DNA of 64,000 bases. It comes from Phanerodontia chrysosporium. Lineage: Eukaryota; Basidiomycota; Agaricomycetes; Polyporales; Phanerochaetaceae. Below the pieces are notes generated by a model, which was not told where the DNA came from, made no database searches, and was given only the letters and a program-made list of their open reading frames with translations. Shown one piece after another: positions 43,105 to 54,925 of the stretch (its first letter is position 1; each line of letters starts with the position of its first letter). Both the position numbers and the translations under genes were made by a program. The DNA lies in the NCBI GenBank assembly GCA_001910725.1, contig MJGA01000003.1, positions 1,674,001 to 1,738,000 on the forward strand. Direction: 5' to 3'.

Positions 43105-45155
43105 ATGGGACATGGAAACTCCAACAAGCTCTACGTGACACATGCCGAGCACTCCGGTATGTTTGGCCAACATACGGCCTCGTCGGCCGGCTACAAGGCG
43201 TTAGTCAGTCCAAGTCGCGCCACCACAACTCACTCACTGACCCGACGTTCCCTCACAGGAAGCAGGAGGCACCGCACCCTGGGGCGAGAACACCCTTTGA
43301 CTGCTGCGCTCTCACATTTCAGCCATTCGAGAACCCGGTCTGCGCACGTAACTCCGATGGAACTGGCCTCGTCTTTGACCTAGTCAACATCATCCCATGG
43401 CTGAAGTATGTATCGTCCGCTGTTTCACAGAATTTCAGAAAGTGCTTACACCTACCGCAGGCAGCACAACAACACCAATCCCGTTACCAAAGAGCCCCTC
43501 ACGCCTGCTGATCTGATCCCTTTGCATTACTCCCGCAAGCCGTCTGGCGAAATACACGACCCCATATCGTTCAAGCCGTTTAGCGAACACTCTCACATAG
43601 TCGCTATCGCTACCACAGGGAATGTCTTCCTTGCGGAAAGCATCAAGGGTGGCAGGGATCTTGTAGCGGATGTGAAGTTCAAGAAGTACGTGTTCCTCTG
43701 AGTCTGCTTGCCAGCTCGATGAACCTCACTTCACGCAGAGAGGACGTCATCACATTGCAGAATCCTCACGGTCTTCCCCAATGTCTGTCACAAAGGCCGC
43801 AGACAAGTCGGCTACGGAGACCGAGAAGTCCAAGTCGGTAGTAAAACCCACAGCTGCTGCTCAAACGGCCGCAAAACCAAGAATGTACCATGTATGGCCA
43901 TTGATAACATAACTGGCATCGGCTGACTTTGCACAGGGAACGCTTCTCCATATTCTACTGGACTACCAGGAGCCTCGTTAACTTCGACTTCGGTCGATCC
44001 GCAAACGCAAAGTTCACAGCTCCTGTGGGATGAGGTGTGTGTGTACCAGTGTTTGGTCCGATGTAGATTGCTAAGTCCCAAACTCAGGAAGAGCTCATGT
44101 TCGAAGACTTCGCCAACCCTCCCAAGGGTAAAGGCAAGGAGAAGGATGTAGGTAGAAGACGCGCATACGTTCGCGTAGTCACATCATTAGGCGGAAGTCT
44201 GAACCTCGAGTTGTTCTGCGAAAAAGTGTGTACACTCGACGCCATGGTCTGTATCCCTCCTTCACTAATGCGACGACGGAATTGCAGGCACCAAAGACAT
44301 GCTATAACTTCTTGATGCTGGCCAAAGAGGGAAAATACAACGATTGCTTGTTCCACCGATTAGTGCCCGGGTTCATGGTACGCCCATTATACCATCAGGT
44401 GTAACCGCCTAGTCATGAGTTATGGTTCCCAAGGTTCAAACAGGGGACCCGACAGGCACTGGTGCCGGAGGCCAGTCCTACTGGGGCACTCCTTTCCGCG
44501 ACGAGTACGATATGCGCAACGCAGCCAAGCACGATAGCCGGGGACCCTCGCGATGGCCAATAAGGGACCTAATACGAATGGGTACGTCGTTTCCGGAGCT
44601 CATGCAGACGACTGGCTCACATCGTCACAGCTCCCAGTGGTACATAACTTTCAAAGCAACTCCTCATTTGGACAAGAAACACACCGTGTTCGGGAAGCTT
44701 GTCGGTGGGGAAGATGTCCTTGACACTCTTGAAAACCTCCCGATTAAGCCTGGCACGGAGCGACCAGCCAGGCCGGTGAAAATCACAGAGGTTATCATGT
44801 CAGTTGGCGCATATCCGTCATGTCCGTCTCCTTGATGCTGATTGTTTCGCGCAGATATCAAGATCCGTTCCAGGAATACAAGGAGCGCCAGGCTAAGAGG
44901 CGTGCTAAGAAAGCTGAGGCCGAGTCAAATGTTGCGCAGCCTGCGAAAGGCGTGGACTCCGAGATGAACTGGTTCGGGGAGAAGGTGGGCTCCGAACGAT
45001 CCACAGGTGTGGCAGGAGGCGGTGTGGGGAAGTATCTGCAGCTTGGTAACGCTGCGCCTGCCAAGAGGTCAGCGCCGACACCTACGGTTCCCAGTGTCAC
45101 CGAGGAGCCCAAGAAGAAGAGGAAGATAGGCTTCGGCGAATTCGAGGGCTGGTGA
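43105..45155 (+). CDS. U-box cyclophilin (PPIL2/Cyp60 type), with one apparent frameshift
   Basis: Peptidyl-prolyl isomerase fused to a U-box, spliceosome-linked in other eukaryotes. Exons: 43105-43199, 43259-43405, 43461-43685, 43739 to about 43781 or beyond, 43937-44034, 44088-44225, 44288-44377, 44434-44581, 44631-44798, 44855-45155. The U-box reads [20 protein letters not shown], then [10 protein letters not shown]. The cyclophilin domain shows [61 protein letters not shown] four-G run at 44540-44543 lacks one base: only with a fifth G does the conserved [17 protein letters not shown] appear. The linker near 43776-43936 is unresolved: either a 155-nt intron from 43782 to 43936, or a K/P/A-rich coding linker broken by indels. 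A basic nuclear-type tail ([15 protein letters not shown]) ends the protein. Confidence 0.85.
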
Positions 45156-45254
45156 TCTCGGACAGGATGAGTTTGGACTGCGGGTCACGACATCCCCTAT
45201 GTAATGCTGTAGATTAGCGTATTATAGATACATGTAATCCTAAAGGTCTGGTCT

Positions 45255-46153
45255 TCATGCAAGCACAGGAACCCGTTCTCGCTCTGGCTCTGGTGCCGGC
45301 TCCTGTAAGGCCTCTTCCGGAGCCGCGACAACGGGAACTGTGTCCGGTGCGGAAGGAAGTTTGATTTCCCGCTCGGGCTCTTCTCCCAACTGCGAGAGGT
45401 AGCGTTAGGCTCCGTGAGACCCGCACGATAATCGACACTCACGGCCTCTCTCTGGAGCTCGCGTAGCTCTGCTTGGACAGCTTCTTCGTCCTCCACGGTG
45501 AGATTGCTGGCAAGCATCTCGTCAATTTCCTGTGAGCAGTCAGCAACAAGATAGAACTGCGACGGTCTGCGTTCCGCGCACCCTCTGATATTCACGGGCT
45601 TCTGCGGTCTCTTCCATGATCTTCTCCACAGTCTCAAGGTTCATCTCGTTGTGTATCTGCTTGAGCACTTCATTTCCTTGCTGCAACCCGTGCAGGACAG
45701 AGACTTCGACCAGAGAGAATTCTATCGTGGATACCTGAAACGGCGGTAAGCGGGGGTAAGCGGCTGTGCGACAAGCAGCGACATACGAGCTGCTCGAGAT
45801 TCTCCAGCTGTGCATCTGTCTTCTGTAGTAAAGACTCTTGATATTTCTTCTTTCGCAGCGCGAGGATGGCGCGGTCCTTGTTCCCAGCAGCAAGCTGCTG
45901 CTTCGCAATCTCATGTTCCCTATCGAGGACCGCCTGTATCTGAATAGCAGACAGCGTCAACAGAGACCAAGGGTGTCTGAATATGAAGCACCTTTTTCTG
46001 GTACTGCTTGACCTTGTCACGCTGCAGCTTTAGGCTATCGGGTCACTGTCGGTCAACGCTGCCAGAAATGGCTATGATGCCCCTGCTGCGTACGAACTCG
46101 AGGATGGCGCGGTCCTGTTTCGTAATCTTTGGGACAGACTGGTTCATCCCCAT
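45255..46153 (-). CDS. VPS20: ESCRT-III subunit Vps20 (CHMP6)
   Basis: Nucleates ESCRT-III on endosomes by linking ESCRT-II to Snf7 in multivesicular body sorting. Six exons: 46098-46153, 45992-46034, 45787-45939, 45582-45734, 45443-45529, 45255-45389; 208 residues. The start gives MGMNQSVPK, a good N-myristoylation signal (Gly2, Ser6), as expected for Vps20 and a strong reason for this start. Next are ITKQDRAILDLKLQRDKVKQ, the basic helix RAILALRKKKYQESLL and NLEQLVSTIEFSLVEVSVL; the C-terminal part is acidic, with EREIKLPSAPD. Exon 1 must end at a GTTCGT donor to reach DLKLQRD. Convergent with the cyclophilin gene, 99 bp between stop codons. Confidence 0.92.
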
Positions 46154-47871
46154 GATGAAGATGTCGAACGGCTGTGTAAGGTCCCGTGTCTAATTGAGAC
46201 CAGACGGTCAGCTCATGGGCGGCGGAGGAGACGTGCGGCAAGCGCCCGGACAATGACGCGCACGCGCTTATGAGCGCCTAAGTGAGTGCCTGAGTCGGTG
46301 TTTGCGATTGAGCACGCCTGCGAGGGATAAGAAAGTGAAGGTAAAAGACCCCGCTAGCCCGACGATATGTGAGGTTGAAGCAGTATGTGATTTAATACGG
46401 AGCCAAATTCCATATGCTTGCGACAAACTAGCGGGGATGCCGATGACATGGCAGGAAGTCTACTGAGTACCCGTCTCCACACCTTCCAGAGCCTCCAGAC
46501 ATTAGTAGTCATGTTTGAAGAGCTGCTTCGAAATATAGCAGGAGCTACCTAACTGTAGTGATAGATGAGGTCCAACTTCATACAAACATACGTACTTCCA
46601 GACCCAAAGATTCTCGTGTAGCTCCAACGCTACCATGGCAATCTGTTAGCTTTTTTCAACGCCTTTGAGTGTGTTGGAAGAGAAAGTGCAAAAGACAGAG
46701 ATATGTGTACATTGAGACAGTAGTTGCGCACCCCTCGGGAATCCCGCCGAGCGCCGAGCTTTGTGCCGCGGCAGTTTCCGAGATCCTGCCCTTGGCCCTC
46801 CGTGCTGCGCGGAACCGGGCAACGAGCGCGCTAGATCACCGATAGAGTCGAAGCTTCGATCGTGTTTCGAGCACTGCAGAGTGCACCGAGCACTGCAAAG
46901 CCACCCGTTTGGCTGGCTGTACCTGCTGGAACCCGCGAGAACCTGAACCAGCTTGCCTTTCAGCTCCTCAGGGACGACCGCGAGCAAGGAGCAGGGTGGC
47001 GACACGGCTCCGCGGCATGTGGGTCACCGGCCCCGTCATCAGTTCCCGTCTCCTCTATCGGAAATCATTCGATAGTGGGCGATAGGTCCACATGACTGTG
47101 GAGGGAGAACTAGCTCGTACTCCTATCGAGTGCGCGCGAGGCACCAGCGAGCCTGATGAGGCTATGAGTCAAGCAGGATATGTCTCTGGAGAGTTCGGCA
47201 TCGCTGCGCCCGTGAAGTGGCAGGAAGCTGACGTCAAAGAAGGACTGCGGCGGACGTGGTCTAGGGGCCTGGGGCACACGACGGAGCAGAGAGGCGCTTG
47301 GCCAGCGGATGACGAGGGCCTTGCCAGCCCGCCATGGTCGACGCAGACCGGGGTCGGCAGTGCAACGTCAACAGGCGGCGGGCAGCGGGGGCAGCTGAGT
47401 AAGGAGGAGGGCTTGCGGTAGGAAAAGGGGAGCCGGAACATGTGGTCGAGCCCGCGGTTTTTATGGGTGGGAGTAAGGCCGTCGTAGTCAGTGTCCTCGG
47501 GCGCCTGGCCGACAATCACGCACCGGGAGGAGAGGCAGCGGGCGCCTGCCGGGTATCTGGTGCCCGGGGGAGTGGCGGTTGCCTTATTAGGGAAGCAGGC
47601 ACGGTAAAATTGAATCTGGACGCTGGCTCATTGTATTTTTCCGGCGGGGGCACTCGCACTCACGCCGAAATTTCGCGGGTCAAGTTTGCTCATCGCGGCC
47701 CAGCCTCCAATCAGCTCGGCCAAAGCCACCCGCCCCAGGGCCTGCGTCCGGATACCGGCCTTGGCTCGTTTTCCGCATTGCTGCTGACAATTCTCCCGGT
47801 AAGCCCGCCATACTTAAGCATTCCCTCCCTGCCCCACCGTCCCCTCACCCAGAACATTCCCTTCTGACAAA
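46154..47871. other. Largest intergenic region (1.7 kb), with a CGATAG motif cluster
   Basis: Lies between the divergent VPS20 and DHA1 transporter start codons. No frame has family support or splice-extended coding character. It contains five CGATAG hexamers counting both strands (46840-46845, 47055-47060, 47070-47075, 47080-47085, 47123-47128), four of them within 74 bp. An 11-nt direct repeat (cgagcactgca) lies near 46866 and 46889. Confidence 0.5.
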
Positions 47872-49761
47872 ATGGCCGTAACACAGGCCTCCACGCCGTC
47901 GACGTCCCACCCGACGCTTGTCGTCCCCTCAGAGCCCGTGTCGCCAGCACATCTTTCCCGCCCGTCCACGGCGGTCTCTGTACCATACAGCCAGACGTCA
48001 TCTACCGTAGCCAGTGTGCATGATCAGCCGCCACAAGAAGACGACGATGACATCAACTCCCAATTTCACGAGGAAGCATACGGCCCCGAGCCCGGTGAGA
48101 AGGGCTACGACAACTTTGAAGTTCGGTTCGCTCCGGACGATCCCGCCAGTCCGTACAACTGGTCAAAACTCAAGCGGTGGTATATCACCCTTCTCGGAGG
48201 TATCCTTGTTCTGAATGCGTGAGTACGCCACGACGCCCTCGAAATGGCACGAGCTTACCCTTTCGCAGGACGTTCTCGAGTTCTGCGCCCTCCGGCATCG
48301 GTCCACAGATGATGGAGACCTTCCACTTCGGCGAGGAAGTCGCGACGCTGACCATCTCGCTCTTCGTCGGCGGGTACTGCGTCGGTCCCCTCTTCTGGGG
48401 TCCCCTGTCCGAAAGCTTCGGCCGCAAGCTCCCACTCGTCATCGCCTTCATCGGCTACACGGCATTTCAAGTGGGCTGCGCTTTGTCTCCAAACACTGGC
48501 GCCATACTTGTGTTCCGGTTCCTTGGTGGTACATTTGCAGCGGCACCGTTGGTTATTAGCGGGTGAGTTTTGGTCGACATCGACGTTCCAAAGCTGTTGG
48601 GCTAACACGTGTTCAGTGCATTGATTTCGGACTTGTGGGATGCCAATACCCGTGGCAAAGCTCTCGGCTTCTTCACCCTCGCCCCCTTTGCCGGCCCCGC
48701 CATCGGTCCCACCGTCAGCGGTTACATGGCAGTCGCTGGGGTCTACTGGCGTTGGGTTTACTGGGTACTCACCATCTTTGCCGGGAGCTGTGGTCTGCTT
48801 CTTCTCCTCACTGTCCCTGAAACATTCACGTGAGTATAGCCGCATATATACACATCTACCGTGCGCTGACCAGACATCTCAGGCCTTACCTGCTTGTACA
48901 GCGCGCTAAGAAGCTGCGCAAGGAGACTGGTGACAACCGCTGGTGGGCTCCCCTGGAGAGGCGGAAGTACACCTTCGCGCAGAGGGTCGAGCAAACACTC
49001 CTGCGCCCCTGGAAGATTTTCTTCCGCGAGCCCATGCTTATCGCTGTGACCATGTACATGAGCGTCAGTACCCTTTTGCATCTACTCAAGCCATCCAGGC
49101 ACTGACTATTCTCCAGTTCGTCTACGGCTGCATCTACCTCCTCTTTGAAGCCTACCCGATCGTCTTTGCGTTCGGCCACGGCTTCAACGCCGGCGCTTTG
49201 GGTCTCATGTTCCTCCCACTCTTCATTGGAGGTGCTCTCGCCGTCTTTGCCTACCTGGCCTATTGGAACCCGCGTTACGAGCAGCTCGCGCGCGAGTTCG
49301 CGCCCAACCCCGTGCCCCCAGAGTACCGCCTGGAATATGCGATGTGGGCAGCACCTCTCTTCGCCGCGTCCTTCTTCTGGTTCGGCTGGACATCATATCC
49401 AAGCGTCAACTACTGGGCGCCGATGCTCGCGGGAGGCGGCCTCGGCTTCTCCACGATTTGGATCTTCCTGGCCCTGTTCAACTACATCATTGACGCCTAC
49501 TTGTTCGTCGCCGCCTCCGCGCTCGCCGCCAACACTGTCGTGCGTTCGCTCTTCGGTGCAGGCTTCCCGCTGTTCGCGACGCAGATGTTCGAGGCACTGA
49601 ACCCGCGCTGGGCATCCACCCTGCTGGGTTTGGTGGCTGTCGTGATGGCACCGATCCCCTTCATCCTCCGCAAATACGGCCCCACATTGCGGCGCAAGTC
49701 GAAGTTTGCCCCGACACTGCCACCAAAGGCCGAGCCAAAGAGCGCCGACGAGTCCGTGTAG
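47872..49761 (+). CDS. MFS transporter, DHA1 drug/polyamine type
   Basis: Proton antiporter of the DHA1 family (Tpo/Flr-like), probably exporting drugs or polyamines at the plasma membrane. Five exons: 47872-48218, 48269-48562, 48617-48829, 48883-49063, 49117-49761; 559 residues. A Ser/Thr/Pro-rich cytosolic N-terminus of about 95 residues leads to the entry motif DPASPYNWSKLKRW. Twelve helices follow, with GPLSESFGRKLPLVIAF, FLGGTFAAAPLVISGALISD, the antiporter-type LAPFAGPAIGPTVSGYM, and the second-half FVYGCIYLLFEAYPIVF. All are family hallmarks. The substrate is not predictable. The long upstream region fits a regulated gene. Confidence 0.92.
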
Positions 49762-50259
49762 TCGCGTTTTCGATCGTCGACGGCAGTGTGGTTATTTATG
49801 GTTGTATTATACGGGTTGCTGCCTGTGGCAGACTGGCTGTTCACTTAATTCCTTACTTACCTCACGACTAGTCACGTCTCCTCACGTTCATCAGGACGCT
49901 ATTCTTACTTTACACGCACTCTTGCATTTACGCTAGCATTCATAGACTAGATATTATGTAGCAATACCCGCATTTCACGAATGAACGGCATCTTATTCTA
50001 CATATGTGCTTTGTGAACGTGAGCGCGATACCGGCGGCGGGCCGACGGGTACGACTGTCGCGCGAATGATCATATCTTATCTCGTGACCCTTGCATGGCC
50101 GTTCCTCGCGATACTCCCCACGCCCACAGTACCACACGACGACACGGCAAGACGGAGGCCCGCATCCGACGAGTCATGGGATAGGACTCACATAAAACAG
50201 CGGACTCCTTGTCCCAGCGTGTCTCACGCAACCTCTCGCTCGCCGCCGCCGCCGCCAAC
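49762..50259. other. Intergenic region
   Basis: About 500 bp containing the transporter 3' end and the gamma-glutamyltransferase promoter. No gene is supported. Confidence 0.35.
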
Positions 50260-52744
50260 ATGAAGATAAACTGGGACAAGGTCGACTACCCCGAGCCCGT
50301 GCTATCGCGCTTCCCCAGCCGTAGATCCGTCGTATTCGGCACAAAGGGTGTCGTATCTGCATCCCAGCCGCTTGCTGTAGAGGCGGGGCTTGAGATCCTC
50401 AGGAAGGGCGGGAATGCAGGTGAGCAGCTAGTAACCTGTCGCGCAGCGCGTACTGACGTTCCGCCTTCTCAGCTGATGCCGCTGTAGCCGTCTCTGCGGC
50501 TCTGAACGTGACAGAGCCCTGCAGTTGTGGCATTGGCGGGTACGTCGCACGGAGTTCTCCTGCCGAGGACGCACTGACACACACAAAGTGACGCCTTCTG
50601 CCTGTTCTACGACGCGAAGACGAAGACTGTGAAGTCGTTCAACGGCTCGGGGCGCTCACCACATAAGCTGACTATCGAGCATGTACGTGCCCAAGGCATT
50701 ACGGGCAACAGTATACCGGCTTCGAACCTGAACTGTGTCACCGTGCCCGGCGCCGCTGCTGCCTGGGTAGACACAGTAGAGAAACTGGGCAGCGGGAACG
50801 TTACTTTGGCCGATGTTCTTGCTCCGGCTATTAGGCTTGCTGAGGAGGGGTCAGTCTCGCGTTCGACCTGTCATATACGAGTGCTCATAAGCTTCACAGG
50901 CATCCCGTGTCCGAGATAACCGGATATTCCTGGAAACGCTCCGAGAAGCTCATTCAGAATGCCTCGCCAAACGGGAATGAGATGCTGCTGGACGGACGTG
51001 CACCTCGTCCAGGAGAAGTCATCAAATTGCCCAACCTCGCAAAGACATTCCGGACGCTCGCTTCAGAGGGCAAGGCAGGCTTCTATAAAGGCAGGATTGC
51101 ACAGGCCATTGTCGATCTCATTCAGGCGGGCGGCGGCGTCATGGAACTCGAAGACCTCGCCAAGCACGATACAGACTGGGTCGAGCCGATCAGCTACACG
51201 TTCAATGGAGAGGTTACGGTGTACGAGTGCCCGCCGAATGGCCAAGGTAAGGCCCTTCGACCATGCCCCTCAACATTCCCTCCTGACCATTTTATAGGGC
51301 TCACAGCACTCATGGCCTTGGGCATCCTGGATCAGCTCGAGAAGCAGGGGAAAATCCAGTCCCTGCTCGAGATGGAGCACAACTCTCCCGAATACTTGCA
51401 CACACTCGTGGAGACTCTACGGTGAGTGTGTAGCCATGACATTTCGCAAGCTGTTGCCGATCAGTGTGTTTCAGGCTCGCATTTGCAGGTCAGCACCCAC
51501 ATACTCAACGACAACTTGGCCAAAGCTAATCCCCTCACAGACACGCAGTATTATATCTCGGATCCGGCCGTACGACCTGTTCCCGTCGACGAGCTATTGA
51601 GCGAGGTCAATCGACATGGAGCTCGTACTCGTGCACAACTGAGTTCTGTTCCATTAGGAGTATCTTGCATCTCGCGCAAAACTGTTTGATCCTGCTAAAA
51701 CAAATCCAAACGTCGTCCGCGTGCGTACATCCTTTGGCATTTGTCCCCAAACAGCCGTCTCTGATCTCTGAATACTTACCAGGGTAACCCACTGCACTCG
51801 TCTGATACGGTCTACTTCACAGGTATGGCATACCTTCCATCACATTCACGCGCGATTAAGTTGCTCCTCTAGTATCTGATCAATGGGGCAACGCGTGTAG
51901 TTATATCCAAAGCAACTACGCAGGTGGGTTACCATTACCTTCCTTAACCACGATGACGCTCATCGATTGCTCCAGGTTTCGGCACGGGAGGTACGGTGGC
52001 TTACTCATATTGCTGGTGCGATATGTGCTGAATAGAACCCACCCGCAGCCGTTCCGAAAGGATGCGGCTTTACGCTGCAGAATCGCGGCTCTAACTTCAA
52101 TCTAACGCCCGGTCATCCGAATGCACTGGAGGTGAGCTCACCAGGTCACCTGTTCATAGCGCGACTGGAGGCCAATGGACCGCCCGTCATCTAGCCAAGC
52201 AAGCGACCATATCACACCATCATCCCAGCCATGGCATTGAGAGGCAAGGAGCTGTTCTTGAGCTATGGCGTCATGGGCGGCTTCATGCAGGTTCGTAGAT
52301 AATGCATACAGGGCATTCTATCGTAGCTTATCCTCCCGTCAGCCGCAAGGGCATGTGCAGGTGCTGTTGAACATGCTTCGCGGGTTTACGCCGCAGGCAG
52401 CACTCGATGCTCCCCGCTTCTGTATCTCTGCAGGAAGCCCAGAGACGCAGAGCGGTCAGACTGGATCTGCTGGTGACATCAACAGCGAGGTGTACTTCGA
52501 GGAGGGCATTCCTGACGAGGTAGTCGAGAAGCTTAAAGGTACGCCTGCGCCTTTACTTAGATAGTACAGACGAGCTAATATGCCCATAGCTATGGGTCAC
52601 GATGCCAGGCGCGCCGCAGGGTACGGTCGGGCGATTCTAGGGCGCGGTCAGATCATCCAGCAAGTCATCGATCCCGCCGGTAACCGAGTTTGGGTCGCGG
52701 GCTCAGATCCAAGGGCGGATGGCCATGCAGCAGCTCAGATATAA
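50260..52744 (+). CDS. Gamma-glutamyltransferase / glutathione hydrolase family
   Basis: Ntn-hydrolase family that cleaves gamma-glutamyl bonds and self-cleaves at a Thr. Fifteen exons: 50260-50419, 50473-50539, 50589-50849, 50900-51246, 51298-51421, 51475-51488, 51541-51605, 51658-51720, 51783-51822, 51873-51923, 51976-51990, 52049-52131, 52195-52290, 52343-52538, 52590-52744; 578 residues. Seen: [57 protein letters not shown], the putative nucleophile region [21 protein letters not shown], and [12 protein letters not shown]. There is no signal peptide or membrane anchor. The sequence resembles the YwrD-like, non-secreted branch more than classical membrane GGT; that placement is inference. 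Two exons are only 14 and 15 nt. Confidence 0.9.
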
Positions 52745-52868
52745 CATATATAACATATCACATACAGGGTATACAGGAGACAGCCCCGCTATGAGAAGTA
52801 CCTTAGGAACGTCCGGATATCCCGATCTGCATCTACCATATATTCCACCGCAGAGCGGCCCAATACAA

Positions 52869-54464
52869 TCACATCCGTTGCAAGCGCTCTGCGCCGATCA
52901 TGGCGGTGAGTCGGTCCTCGCGGAACGCTTTCGTGCGGTCCGGCCCTGTGATCTTGCCCCAGCCCGCAAGGGGAACTACGATAGCCGTAAGGTTATCTTG
53001 AGAGGCCATGTCGGAGGCGAAGGAAACGATACGGTTGGCGGCGTCTCTGGGGGTCTTCGCACCTCGCGCAAGGTCAGAGATTTCGTCGTCGGACACAACG
53101 GATGAAATTCCGTCTGAGACGAGTGTGATATGCGAATACTCGGGCCCTGTTACAGTCTTAGCATTCGAAGGGATATGTGGAGAATGATAGGGTGCTTGCC
53201 GTGAAGAAGTTGCGAGCGCACTTCGGGCTCTGGTGTTACACCGAATGGTTTGTACTTGAGATCACCGAGGCTATAAGAACTTGTGAGTAACGATTGATAC
53301 GCATTTAAAGTGCACCTACGCTCGTGTGCTCGCTAAGGCACCCATCCATCTAGCATACTCGTGTCAATACTGACTGGTGACTGGTCGTGTAGAGTGTTTA
53401 AGACGTCACCTTGCCTCGCCAAAAGAGTCCAACACCAGTCCACTACCCATCGTTCGCCGTAGTCGATGGGCTTCGATGCGGGTGTCTGGATGATGATTTT
53501 CAGTCATCGGCGTGACCTTGCCGTGGTCGACGTGTGTCAGAAGTACTCGCGTATCTCTGAACAAATCAGTATCGTCGGCGAAGACAATGTGGTGGTAATG
53601 CGCTCATACCCGACATGTGCAACCGTTAGAGCAAGCTTTTCGGCAGCGAAGAAGGGTGACACCGGGTTGTCCAACGTTTGCAGAAGGACAACGGACGCTG
53701 TCGCACCAGACTCTTTGGCGGCCTTCTCTATTGCTAGCTGGCGGTCTATCTGATGTGATGCGATATATGAGCAGGGAAAACCTAGCTATCTAGCTACCTC
53801 TGGCGCACCTCGAAGAATGCAAGAGTAGCTCGCGCCTCCAAATCTAGCTTGCGCTGCGCATCTGCACTATTTGGCCTGACCCAAGGGCTGAGGACACCAC
53901 CTCTGAAACGTTTGAAGTATCCTCCAAGCTCTTTGGCCCATTCTAACAGCTCGGGGACGTGGGACTTGTCCGCGCTTTCGAAGAATCCATGGAGTTCCTG
54001 GCGCAGATACTGAGAGACGGTAGATCCGCCATGCCCGTCATAGATTCCCACAAATAGGACTTGTCTCGCTAGCGGTTCTGGCAGAGCATTCGCATCCCAA
54101 TCTAACCCATGAAGCTTCTTCAGGCTGATGCGCAGTTCTTCCGGGTCGAGCGAGAGCGCAGCGAAGGAGTAGAAGTCTTCCTGGTAGCTGAATGCACTCA
54201 GGCTTGCAACTTCGAGCTGGACACAAGGGTTGAGCTCACCTGCGATTGCCCCTGGAATTCGCAACGCCGATTATCTTGGGGTTATTGAGAGGTATGCGAC
54301 CGGTACCCCCTGCTTTCCCTGTGGGCAGGATGACGCGAGATAGATGATTCGGGCATACCTGGGGTATGGAAACGGACGTAATCATGATACTGTGCGGTGG
54401 CTGGTATACGACGGCTGGTGCGCAAGCGAGGACTGAAGTAGTTGCGAAGACGTAGTGCAGCCAT
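52869..54464 (-). CDS. PP2C-type protein phosphatase (probably mitochondrial, Ptc6-like)
   Basis: Metal-dependent Ser/Thr phosphatase. Eight exons: 54359-54464, 54240-54318, 53809-54187, 53610-53749, 53410-53556, 53320-53349, 53200-53279, 52869-53146; 412 residues. A basic N-terminus (MAALRLRNYFSPRLRTSRR) suggests mitochondrial import. Motifs: IGVANSRGNRSYQEDFYSF, the metal-binding VGIYDGHGGSTV, AHVGDTRVLL, ASYSLGDLKYKPFGVTPEPE, VSDGISSVVSDDEI, SQDNLTAIVVPL. The acidic metal ligands are present. The last intron (53147-53199) has a GC donor (cac g|gcaagc), required to join LLHG to PEYSHITLVSDG. The Ptc6 assignment is from overall layout. Divergent from the m-AAA protease gene. Confidence 0.87.
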
Positions 54465-54925
54465 GCGATGATAATCCGTTGGCCATGAAACGTGGCATGA
54501 AGGAGACAGCACAGAAGATCCGCACTGTGAAAGACTGGCCCTACGCTGCTGGACGGTGGAGACTGGGGGGTGGCAGGACACCGTCGAGGAGGCTACGCCC
54601 AGGGACGGCGGTTGGTTGGCCCGGCATCCTCCGGTGCAGCACACAAACTCCAGCGTTCCGAGGCCTGCGCCGCCTGAGCATGAGACTGTGCTGCGCGTGC
54701 GCGTAACGTATGCGCTGTCCTGACCCAGTCCAATAACATCCGCCCCGCTACGCCATCCGAGAGAGCGACGTCGACACTCGGCGGGTGAAACTCGAGTCCT
54801 GCTGCCGAGCCGACACGTGAGCGCGGGCAGGAAACCCGGATTTGGGGTCTCGGTTTGTCACCCCTTCACACATCGGCGCGCCGACCCAGCATACGCTCTC
54901 GCAGCCCTCTCCTTCCACCACCACC
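54465..54925. promoter_or_regulatory. Shared upstream region PP2C / m-AAA protease
   Basis: 461 bp between two divergent genes for probable mitochondrial proteins. No clear TATA box. Shared control is inference from position. Confidence 0.35.

Noticed and set aside
46646..47005. Possible small gene in the 1.7 kb gap
   Set aside because: Low-complexity, Arg/Ser/Cys-rich translation, no start context, splice support or family match.
47169..47519. 116-residue frame on the minus strand in the same gap
   Set aside because: Pro/Ser/Arg-rich translation typical of GC-rich noncoding DNA, with overlapping frames on the other strand of equal quality.
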